Positions 16,216 through 23,037 of a stretch of 64,000 nt of DNA are shown here, in pieces. Made by a program: the position numbers and the translations under genes. Below the pieces are notes generated by a model. It had not been told where the DNA came from. It did no database searches and saw only the letters and a program-made list of their open reading frames with translations. Position 1 is the stretch's first letter, and every line of letters begins with the position of its first letter. Origin of the DNA: an uncultured Christensenellaceae bacterium (GTDB taxonomy: Bacteria > Bacillota > Clostridia > Christensenellales > Borkfalkiaceae); assembly GCA_910588685.1 (NCBI GenBank), contig CAJUPX010000003.1:1-64000 (forward strand), written 5' to 3'.

Positions 16216-17844
16216 ATGGCAAAACAGATTAAATACGGCGACGAAGCAAGAAAATTACTTGAAACGGGCGTTAACGTTGTAGCAGATACCGTTAAAATTA
16301 CCCTCGGTCCCAAGGGCAGAAACGTTGTTCTCGATAAAAAATTCGGCGCTCCCCTTATTACAAACGACGGAGTTACGATTGCAAAAGAAATAGAGCTTGA
16401 AAACCCCTTTGAAAATATGGGCGCACAGCTTGTAAAAGAAGTTTCAACAAAAACAAACGACGTTGCCGGCGACGGCACTACCACCGCCGTTGTGCTTGCT
16501 CAGGCAATAGTTAAAGAGGGACTTAAAAATCTTGCGGCGGGCGCAAACCCTATGATTCTTAAAAAGGGCATTGCTTCCGCGGTTGATACTTCGGTTGCAA
16601 AAGTACAGAGCATATCCAAACCCGTAGAGAATAAGCTTGCTATCTCCCAGGTAGCCTCTATTTCGGCAGGCGACGAGAAAATCGGCGAACTGATTGCCAA
16701 CGCTATGGAAATAGTCGGTAAAGACGGCGTAATAACCGTTGAAGAGGGAAAAACAATGGCTACCGAACTTACCACGGTTGAGGGTATGCAGTTCGACAGA
16801 GGTTACGCTTCCGCCTATATGGTTACCAACACGGAAAAAATGGAGGCTGTGCTTGATAATCCCTATATTCTTATTACCGATAAAAAGATTTCGGTATTAC
16901 AGGAAATTCTGCCTGTAATAGAGCCTATTGCCCAGCAGGGTGCGCGTCTTCTTATTATTGCCGAGGACGTTGAGGGCGACGCTCTTGCGGCTTTAATAGT
17001 AAATAAACTCAAAGGCGTTTTAAACTGCGTTGCCGTAAAAGCACCCGGGTTCGGCGACAGAAGAAAGGCTATGCTCGAAGATATAGCTATTCTCACAGGA
17101 GGCACGGTAATTTCAAGCGACCTCGGCTACGAGTTCAAAGACGTAACGCTTGATATGCTCGGTCGAGCGGCTCAAGTAAAAGTAGATAAAGACAACACTA
17201 CTATTATTGACGGAGCGGGCGCAGCGGATGATATTAAGGCGCGTATAAGCTCCATTAAGGCGCAGATTGCTGAAACTACTTCCGATTACGACAGGGAAAA
17301 GCTGCAGGAACGCCTTGCTAAGCTTGCGGGCGGCGTTGCGGTTATAAACGTCGGCGCAGCTACCGAAATTGAGATGAAAGAGAAAAAACTGCGCATTGAA
17401 GACGCGCTCGCAGCTACCAGAGCCGCAGTTGAAGAGGGTATTGTTCCCGGCGGCGGAGTTGCGCTCCTCTCCTCCATTCCCGAACTTAAAAAGTTAGTTG
17501 CAAGTTTACAGGGCGACGAAAAAACCGGTGCGGCTATAGTTATGAAAGCTATAGAGGAGCCCGTTCGTCAAATTGCACGCAATGCCGGCTTTGACGGTTC
17601 TGTAGTTGTAAACAATATTTTAAGCAGTAAAAAACCTAATTACGGTTTTGACGCTCTCAAAAACTGCTATACGGATATGGTTGCAAGCGGAATTATCGAC
17701 CCTACAAAGGTTTCACGTTCCGTATTGCAGAATGCGGCTTCGGTTGCGGCAACCCTCCTCACCACCGAAAGCATAGTAACCGATATTCCCACTCCTCCCG
17801 CGCCTCCTGTCGGCGGTAATCCCGATATGGGCGGAATGTATTAA
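16216..17844 (+). CDS. groEL: Chaperonin GroEL
   Basis: A full-length 542-residue GroEL with KFGAPLITNDGVTIAKEIEL, the ATP-binding GDGTTTA loop, the apical domain and the C-terminal GGNPDMGGMY tail. It folds substrate proteins in an ATP-driven double ring. It lies 20 bases after groES, with AAAGGAG before the start, and is closed by a terminator. Confidence 0.98.
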   Translation: MAKQIKYGDEARKLLETGVNVVADTVKITLGPKGRNVVLDKKFGAPLITNDGVTIAKEIELENPFENMGAQLVKEVSTKTNDVAGDGTTTAVVLAQAIVKEGLKNLAAGANPMILKKGIASAVDTSVAKVQSISKPVENKLAISQVASISAGDEKIGELIANAMEIVGKDGVITVEEGKTMATELTTVEGMQFDRGYASAYMVTNTEKMEAVLDNPYILITDKKISVLQEILPVIEPIAQQGARLLIIAEDVEGDALAALIVNKLKGVLNCVAVKAPGFGDRRKAMLEDIAILTGGTVISSDLGYEFKDVTLDMLGRAAQVKVDKDNTTIIDGAGAADDIKARISSIKAQIAETTSDYDREKLQERLAKLAGGVAVINVGAATEIEMKEKKLRIEDALAATRAAVEEGIVPGGGVALLSSIPELKKLVASLQGDEKTGAAIVMKAIEEPVRQIARNAGFDGSVVVNNILSSKKPNYGFDALKNCYTDMVASGIIDPTKVSRSVLQNAASVAATLLTTESIVTDIPTPPAPPVGGNPDMGGMY

Positions 17845-17850
17845 ATCAAA

Positions 17851-17889
17851 TAAAAAACAGCTCCGGAAAAATTCCGGGGCTGTTTTTTT
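17851..17889. terminator. Bidirectional terminator between groEL and the CDF gene
   Basis: AAAAAACAGCTCCGGAA pairs with TTCCGGGGCTGTTTTTT (one mismatch) across a 3-base loop. The A and T runs let it serve convergent groEL and the minus-strand transporter gene. Confidence 0.9.
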
Positions 17890-17891
17890 AT

Positions 17892-18797
17892 TTATTCGTT
17901 TTGTGAATTAATAGTTTCATAATAAGGATTGACGTGTACCGTTACGTGCTTAACCAAGGGAAAATTATGCTCTATTCCTTTATGGACTTCTTCAGCTATC
18001 GCGTGCGCTTCATAAAGCGGCAAATCGCTCTTGCACGCAATTTCCGCAATTACGTAAATCCTGTTGCCAAACATTCTTGTTAAAAGCTTATCTATATTGA
18101 TAACTCCCTCGCAACCGGAAATAAATGACTGAATTTCTGTCTGTGTTTTTTCGTCGCACGCTTCGTCTGTCATTTTTTTAATTGCGTCTATAAAAATCTG
18201 AATTGCCGCCTTAAATATGAATAAGCAGATTACTATACAGGCAATTGTATCAAGAACAGGCACGCCGCACATCGCGCCCACTACTCCCACAAGCGAGCCC
18301 ACTGAAGAGAGCGCATCGGAACGGTGATGCCAGGCGTCGGCTTTAAGTGCGGAAGAGTTTATTTTTTTTGCTGTCAGATAGGTATACCAGAACATCCCCT
18401 CTTTAACTGCTATTGATATTATCGCGGCAACTAATGGCAAAACGCCTATAATGGATATATTTTTATACGAACCGTCAATTAAACTGCATACGCCTGAATA
18501 CCCTATTCCCGCGCCCGTGGCAAACAGAACCACGGCAAGCAAAATTGCAGCAACGCATTCAAACCGTTCGTGCCCGAAGGGATGATTTTTATCAGGTTTT
18601 TTGGCGGAAATTTTAACGCCTATAATAACGATTATTGTAGAAAACACGTCTGAGGCAGAGTGAACCGCGTCGGATATAAGCGCAAACGACGAGCCAAAAA
18701 TACCGGCAAGCAGTTTAAATACAGATAAAATTAAATTTATAATTATGGTTATTATAGAAATTTTTATAGCCGTTTTTTCTAATTGCAAATTTTCCAT
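17892..18797 (-). CDS. Cation diffusion facilitator (CDF) family transporter
   Basis: A 301-residue CDF exporter with six hydrophobic helices and a cytoplasmic C-terminal ferredoxin-like domain. The metal sites are visible: SDAVHSASDV in TM2, the HPFGHERFE loop, and ALKADAWHHRSDALSS in TM5. CDF proteins export Zn2+, Fe2+ or Mn2+ by proton antiport. Substrate cannot be fixed, although an H-x3-D/D-x3-D type layout suggests a transition metal. Monocistronic, with GGAGAAGAA before the ATG. Confidence 0.9.
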   Translation of the reverse strand: MENLQLEKTAIKISIITIIINLILSVFKLLAGIFGSSFALISDAVHSASDVFSTIIVIIGVKISAKKPDKNHPFGHERFECVAAILLAVVLFATGAGIGYSGVCSLIDGSYKNISIIGVLPLVAAIISIAVKEGMFWYTYLTAKKINSSALKADAWHHRSDALSSVGSLVGVVGAMCGVPVLDTIACIVICLFIFKAAIQIFIDAIKKMTDEACDEKTQTEIQSFISGCEGVINIDKLLTRMFGNRIYVIAEIACKSDLPLYEAHAIAEEVHKGIEHNFPLVKHVTVHVNPYYETINSQNE

Positions 18798-18835
18798 TTC
18801 TTCTCCAAAATTTTAACAAAACTGCTGAAAATCAA

Positions 18836-18864
18836 TTGACTTTAAATATTAATTAAAATATAAT
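18836..18864 (+). promoter_or_regulatory. Promoter of the tRNA-Thr locus
   Basis: TTGACT (18836-18841), a 17-base spacer, and a perfect TATAAT (18859-18864). It lies 21 bases before the broken tRNA copy and about 120 before the intact tRNA-Thr, so it would transcribe both. Confidence 0.75.
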
Positions 18865-18884
18865 ATTCAAGTAAGCAAACATTT

Positions 18885-18926
18885 GCTGCTATGGCTCAGC
18901 AGGTAGAGCACGTCCTTGGTAAGGAG
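18885..18926 (+). pseudogene. Truncated tandem copy of tRNA-Thr (5' half only)
   Basis: The first ~41 bases match the intact tRNA-Thr 101 bases downstream except for two changes. Similarity stops just inside the 3' side of the anticodon stem (after GGTAAGGA). No T-arm or 3' acceptor follows, so it cannot fold as a tRNA. The preceding TTT is also shared. Confidence 0.85.
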
Positions 18927-18985
18927 TAACAAGGCTAAAATCTGCCACTAACCATTTGATAAAAAATTTAATAATTAACGAGTTT

Positions 18986-19061
<76 letters not shown>

Positions 19062-19064
19062 AGA

Positions 19065-19090
19065 AAACCACCATATTTGGTGGTTTTTTC
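19065..19090 (+). terminator. Terminator of tRNA-Thr
   Basis: AAAACCACC pairs with GGTGGTTTT around ATATTT, followed by a T run. It starts 3 bases after CCA. Confidence 0.88.
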
Positions 19091-19148
19091 TTGTATTTTA
19101 CCACTATATATAGGATATGTCAAATTGTAATGGTATAGTTAAAGTAAA

Positions 19149-19594
19149 TTTGCAGACGAATTGCAGACATTTTTAGGTAAAAAATAAGGCTGTTTTTATA
19201 GGTAGGGCTACTCCTTGCCCGTTTACTCTCAAAAACTGCCTAAAACGCCCTATTTCTGTCCTAATTGCAGACATTTGCAGACGAAAGAAATTGACTCTAA
19301 AATTCGCATAGGTAGGGCTACTCCCTATTTAAGTCGTGTGCAACTTACCCAATTTTTGTATTTAAAATATTTGCAGACGAATTGCAAACGCCTATTTTAT
19401 GGTATTTTTAATATTAAAATTACTTTGACTTTACCAAAGACAAACCCTAAATTCGCTAAGGAAATGCCCTACTCTCCATCAACCATAGAAATATACAATA
19501 TATTGTGTTTTTCTATACCATATTATATATTATAATACAAGAGCAAAATATTTGCAAACAACAAAAAGTATTTTTATCTGCAAATGTCTGCAAA
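19149..19594. repeat. Cluster of TTTGCAGAC repeats, likely integrase arm-type sites
   Basis: TTGCAGAC or TTTGCAGAC occurs at 19149, 19161, 19265, 19274 and 19370, with the variant TTGCAAAC at 19382 and 19551. Inverted copies ((G)TCTGCAAA) are at 19577-19584 and 19586-19594. Most come in pairs 9-12 bases apart. The cluster lies between the element end and the integrase stop, where tyrosine integrases of conjugative elements bind their arm sites. The rest of 19091-19627 holds no gene that I can support. Confidence 0.7.
19198..19324 (+). repeat. 17-bp direct repeat within the element's left end
   Basis: ATAGGTAGGGCTACTCC is present at 19198-19214 and again at 19308-19324, 110 bases apart. Together with the paired TTTGCAGAC sites this makes a roughly 105-116-base repeating unit. 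Confidence 0.75.
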
Positions 19595-19627
19595 TATTCA
19601 GGTTTAGGCAGGCTTAGTCCGTCAATT

Positions 19628-19664
19628 AAGTAAAAGAACGACATAATATGTCGTTCTTTTACTT
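19628..19664. terminator. Perfect 37-base palindrome after the integrase gene
   Basis: Two 18-base arms (19628-19645 and 19647-19664) are perfectly complementary around a single central A. The right arm touches the integrase stop codon (19665-19667). A-rich and T-rich arm ends let it act as a bidirectional terminator; a protein-binding or processing role in recombination is also possible. Confidence 0.75.
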
Positions 19665-21116
19665 TTACATTTCTGCTTCGCTTTTCTTTTTCATAGAAGA
19701 TAAAAATTCGTCTATATCTGTTATGTTATAATCTTCTAACATTTTGGATATTTTTTTTGCAATGGATTCTACGTCTTTATCTTCTTGCTGTTCAGTTGTT
19801 TCAATTTCTACAGGTTGCGTGATGGGTTGCATTACAGCCTTATTTTTGGGTGCTCTATAATACTTATGTTTATCGGCAGGCTCTTCTACCGCTTCTCCCG
19901 CAGTTTCATATCGACTATCAAATACACCTATTGCGCTTTCCAAATATTTATTGTCTCTTACAGTATTATAAATCATCGTCGTTTCAATTTTGCGGTGTCC
20001 CATCAGAGCCTGAACAACACGCGGATTAGTATTTTGTTCAAACAAGGTATTTGAAAATGTATGCCTTAACTCATAGAAATGTATTCCTTTGCCGTCAAGA
20101 TTATTACGTTTTAAGAATCTGTCAAACATGTGCTTTGTCCCTGAATATGAACGCAACTCCCCTTTATTTGTTCCGAATACAAAGTCATCGTTCCCTATTA
20201 GCGAAAAGCCTGTTTCCACTTGTAACTTCTCTCGATACTCTTTCCAATCTGATAGTGTTTGCAATAATAATTTAGGAATGGGATTAGTTCTAACACTACC
20301 CGCCGTCTTTGTTTTTCCTATCACTGTTTTACGGGCAACTACATTACCCTCACTATCAAATTCAGGCTCTACCGTCATTCCTCGTACAACCGACAAGGTT
20401 TCGTTTTGAAAGTCAATATCACGCCACCGTAATCCTATAACTTCACCCGGACGTAAACCTGCAAACATAGCCGTCAGACAAAACGCTTTAAAAAAGTGAT
20501 CCGTATTTAACGCTATTAAAAATGGTTCACGCAATTCTTCAGGCAATGCTTTTTGTTCTTTTTCTTCTGTATTTTCTTTTGCCTTTCGTTCTATGGACTT
20601 AAACTTGATTCTACTTAGTGGGTTACTATCTATTAAACCTCTATCAAGGCAATATTCAAGATAATCAGAAAATAAATATTTGACTTTTTTTACTGTGTCA
20701 AGTTCATATTTATTGAGCAACATTTTGAAATGCGGCTGCAAATTATCTATATTCAAATCTTGCGGGCGAAAATTTCCGTAAACAGGAAAGATATGCAATT
20801 TAGCATTTCTTATGCAGCTTTCAAAAGTACGCGGAGCTACAGTCGTTATTTTATAATTCATAAGCCAAAACATCATGTGGCTTTCGATCCGTACTTCTTC
20901 ACGTGCAGTAACTACTTTCCCATTTTCCTTATTTAAATAAGGTATTAGCTTTGCGGCAACTTCCGCTCTCGTTTTTCCGGTAAAAGTTTTTCGCAAAGGT
21001 TTTCCGTCAGGCTTTAATCCGATAGAAATTTGCGAAATCCACACTCCATCTTTTCTTTGATAAATAGAACCTTCATGATTACCTCTACGTGTCGCTGTTT
21101 TCTTTTTATGCGACAT
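19665..21116 (-). CDS. int: Tyrosine recombinase / integrase of the mobile element
   Basis: A 483-residue site-specific recombinase. The N-terminus (1-75) is an AP2-like/arm-binding region (GSIYQRKDGVWISQIS), then a SAM-like core-binding domain (about 78-185), then the catalytic domain: R222 in AGLRPGEVIGLRW, the FYELRHTF box with R351 (Tyr instead of the first His), H374 in LMGHRK and nucleophile Y383. A hydrophilic tail of about 70 residues ends in SEAEM. It catalyses integration and, with Xis, excision. The start overlaps the xis stop by 11 bases. Confidence 0.95.
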   Translation of the reverse strand: MSHKKKTATRRGNHEGSIYQRKDGVWISQISIGLKPDGKPLRKTFTGKTRAEVAAKLIPYLNKENGKVVTAREEVRIESHMMFWLMNYKITTVAPRTFESCIRNAKLHIFPVYGNFRPQDLNIDNLQPHFKMLLNKYELDTVKKVKYLFSDYLEYCLDRGLIDSNPLSRIKFKSIERKAKENTEEKEQKALPEELREPFLIALNTDHFFKAFCLTAMFAGLRPGEVIGLRWRDIDFQNETLSVVRGMTVEPEFDSEGNVVARKTVIGKTKTAGSVRTNPIPKLLLQTLSDWKEYREKLQVETGFSLIGNDDFVFGTNKGELRSYSGTKHMFDRFLKRNNLDGKGIHFYELRHTFSNTLFEQNTNPRVVQALMGHRKIETTMIYNTVRDNKYLESAIGVFDSRYETAGEAVEEPADKHKYYRAPKNKAVMQPITQPVEIETTEQQEDKDVESIAKKISKMLEDYNITDIDEFLSSMKKKSEAEM

Positions 21117-21375
21117 AATTTCCTCCCTTATCGAAGCCTCTTAACTGCCATGTTACAAACGCTAAAATACTTACCACTTTTCTATTGCCAACACACGTAA
21201 CGGGAAAATTTGCACTACACATTAACGCTCTAACGTTATCACGCCCCAAACCGGTAAGCTCTATCAATTCATTGCAATCAAGATAGCTTTTCCCATATTT
21301 ATCAGAAAGTCTTTTTACTTCATTTGTAATCAATTGTTCAATATTTACCGTAGGATCAGCTCTGTAATATTTCAT
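21106..21375 (-). CDS. xis: Excisionase-like small DNA-binding protein
   Basis: An 89-residue protein with a helix-turn-helix-like middle (SYLDCNELIELTGLGRDNVRALM) and a wing (FPVTCVGNRKVV), as in MerR/Xis-type excisionases. Position directly upstream of and overlapping int is the classical place of xis. The start ATG overlaps by ATGA the stop of a conserved leader reading frame (see 21421-21507). Confidence 0.8.
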   Translation of the reverse strand: MKYYRADPTVNIEQLITNEVKRLSDKYGKSYLDCNELIELTGLGRDNVRALMCSANFPVTCVGNRKVVSILAFVTWQLRGFDKGGNYVA

Positions 21376-21420
21376 TTACTGTTCCTCTCGCATTGTGTAT
21401 ATGTTTTTTCAAACAATCCC

Positions 21421-21507
21421 CCTCCTAAAAAAATAAAAGGGTTTGAAATGCTATTGCAAATCAAACCCTCTCTGTTACCCAACGGATTAAATGATTTTCT
21501 ATTTAGT
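21421..21507 (-). promoter_or_regulatory. Conserved leader with terminator-like hairpin, copy 1 (before xis-int)
   Basis: On the minus strand a conserved ~45-base stretch leads into GGGTTTGA...TCAAACCC (8-bp stem plus inner GC pairs), then TTTTATTTTTTT and AGGAGG. A reading frame NRKSFNPLGNREGLICNS... runs through it and ends with a TGA that overlaps the xis ATG. The same sequence recurs at 22886-22977. It may be an attenuator of xis-int or simply the terminator of fic, whose stop codon touches it. Confidence 0.65.
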
Positions 21508-21509
21508 TG

Positions 21510-22418
21510 TTACATCTCTATATTAGAGCCGCCACCGCTTCCCGCACCGCCGTCATCATCGGATTCTGTTTGCGAAGCTCCGCTACCCGAATATATGGAC
21601 AGCCATATTTTCATGCTTGCAAGTTCGCTCTCGGCAAGCAACTTTGCCATACCTTCCGTCTTGCTTTCGGGGCGTGTACTGTATTTTTCTTTGTCGCGGT
21701 ACGCTTTTATCGCCGCATAATACCTATTGCGTTCTTCATACCGAACGTCCACAGGTAAAAGCCCCAACGAAATCATTTCATAGATTAAAAGCAATCTTCC
21801 CGTTCTTCCGTTACCGTCAACAAACGGGTGTATGTTTTCAAACTCGATATGATGCTTGGCAAGGTTATGGAATAATTCTACCCAATTAAACTGCTCTTGT
21901 TCTGCAAGCTCGGCGTTATGCTTACAATCAGCTTGCAATTCTTCCGCATACGCTTTCATTTTTTCGGAAACTTCCGTAGGCGGGCAAGGCGTGTAAACTA
22001 TTCTCGTTAAACTGCCTACATAATTTTGTATTGTCCGATATTTGCCCGCTTCTTCATCGCCGCGCAAAACAAAACTATGGACTTGCTTTATAAATTCTTC
22101 TGTAATCGGCTTCTTGTCCTTAACAGACTCATAAAGAAAATCGAATGCCTGTTTATAGCCGACTATATCTTCACTCTCTCTTAAAGAGTGCGCACCCGTA
22201 ACTATTCCTTTTTCGATCAAGAGCTTCGTCTCATCGAAAGTAAAGGTATTGCCCTCGATTGCATTTGAGTTATGGCTTGCGCTGATCGAAAACTCGTTAT
22301 TGAAATATTTGAGTTCGCTTGCCGTAAGCGGACGAACTTTTTTCATAAGTGCATAGCTATTTTCTATCTCGCCGATGATGTCTATGTACTTTTGTTGTTC
22401 TTCCATTTTTTTAGACAT
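21510..22418 (-). CDS. Fic family protein (AMP-transferase fold)
   Basis: A 302-residue Fic protein. The active loop HPFVDGNGRTGR (197-208) has the catalytic H197 and both arginines; Fic enzymes transfer AMP or other groups from nucleotides to target hydroxyls. The N-terminal inhibitory helix motif (S/T)xxxE(G/N) is seen as SNAIEGN, with E55, so it is a class II self-inhibited Fic. No antitoxin gene is next to it, in line with class II. The C-terminus is a Gly/Ser-rich tail ending in IEM. It has its own promoter. A role in element maintenance is inference. Confidence 0.93.
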   Translation of the reverse strand: MSKKMEEQQKYIDIIGEIENSYALMKKVRPLTASELKYFNNEFSISASHNSNAIEGNTFTFDETKLLIEKGIVTGAHSLRESEDIVGYKQAFDFLYESVKDKKPITEEFIKQVHSFVLRGDEEAGKYRTIQNYVGSLTRIVYTPCPPTEVSEKMKAYAEELQADCKHNAELAEQEQFNWVELFHNLAKHHIEFENIHPFVDGNGRTGRLLLIYEMISLGLLPVDVRYEERNRYYAAIKAYRDKEKYSTRPESKTEGMAKLLAESELASMKIWLSIYSGSGASQTESDDDGGAGSGGGSNIEM

Positions 22419-22439
22419 AGCCGTTACTCCTTTTCATAT

Positions 22440-22468
22440 ATTATACTCATTTTACAGTCAATAGTCAA
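22440..22468 (-). promoter_or_regulatory. Promoter of the fic gene
   Basis: On the minus strand TTGACT (22463-22468), a 17-base spacer, and TATAAT (22440-22445), followed by AAAGGAG and the fic ATG. It is one of the best promoter matches in the window. Confidence 0.72.
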
Positions 22469-22493
22469 GGTTAATAATGCCGCCTTGCAATTC

Positions 22494-22877
22494 TTATTTC
22501 ACAAGCCGAAAACTTTTTCTGAAAGCGACAGGCAACGTCTCGCCGTTCAACTCGCCGTCTTTTAACGTTAACACCTTTATTCCGTTATCCGCAAGGTAAT
22601 TGATTTCTTGCGTAATTTCAATGGGCGAATTGCCAAGAACATCAAGTTCGGCTACAAGTAGAATATTAAATTCCCGATACTTCGCCCGCAATCTCAAGCT
22701 ATGATAAGTAAGAGAATCCATTGAACCGCTTTCCATAAAGGTTTCCGTTACTGTGTATCCTTGCATATTTGCATACGACAAAATCTTTTCTGTCTGCAGT
22801 TGCAAATCATCCCTCGCTTCCGAGCGGCAATAAACGATTGCCCTTGTCTCATTGTCCTTAACCGGTTGAAAATTCAT
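22494..22877 (-). CDS. Resolvase-like protein: serine recombinase N-terminal domain only
   Basis: About 127 residues with the serine recombinase catalytic fold: AIVYCRSEARDD, LQTEKILSYANMQGYTV, a LLVAELDVLGNSPIEI helix and the GIKVLTL strand. No DNA-binding domain follows. In active enzymes the order is YxRVSxxxQ; here Ser directly follows Arg, as if one residue were lost, and the DR residues are absent. It is probably not a recombinase any more. The frame is open upstream through the conserved leader to 22973; AGGAGG before ATG 22877 supports this start. Confidence 0.65.
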   Translation of the reverse strand: MNFQPVKDNETRAIVYCRSEARDDLQLQTEKILSYANMQGYTVTETFMESGSMDSLTYHSLRLRAKYREFNILLVAELDVLGNSPIEITQEINYLADNGIKVLTLKDGELNGETLPVAFRKSFRLVK

Positions 22878-22885
22878 ACTTTTGT

Positions 22886-22977
22886 CCTCCTGTAAAAATA
22901 AAAGAGCGTTTGAAGTGCTTTTGCAAATCAAACCCTCTCTGTTGCCCATCGGATTAAATGATTTCCTATTCAACTGT
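22886..22977 (-). promoter_or_regulatory. Conserved leader with terminator-like hairpin, copy 2 (5' UTR of the resolvase-like gene)
   Basis: Nearly the same sequence as 21421-21507: conserved upstream stretch, GAGGGTTTGA...TCAAACGCTC hairpin, TTTTATTTTT and AGGAGG, then the ATG at 22877. A good promoter ends at 22982, so the leader would be the very 5' end of the transcript. The reading frame (NRKSFNPMGNREGLICKS...) is here in frame with the resolvase-like gene. Confidence 0.68.
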
Positions 22978-22981
22978 GTTA

Positions 22982-23010
22982 ATTATAACATTTTTACAGT
23001 TGTTTGTAAA
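22982..23010 (-). promoter_or_regulatory. Promoter before the leader copy 2
   Basis: On the minus strand TTTACA (23005-23010), 17 bases, TATAAT (22982-22987). Transcription would begin at about 22975, at the first conserved base of the leader. Confidence 0.65.
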
Positions 23011-23037
23011 GGGGTACAGAGAAAGAATCTGATCTTT

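Noticed and set aside
19149..19594. CRISPR array
   Set aside because: The repeats are only 8-9 bases, occur in pairs with short irregular spacing and in both orientations, and no cas gene is present; integrase sites fit better.
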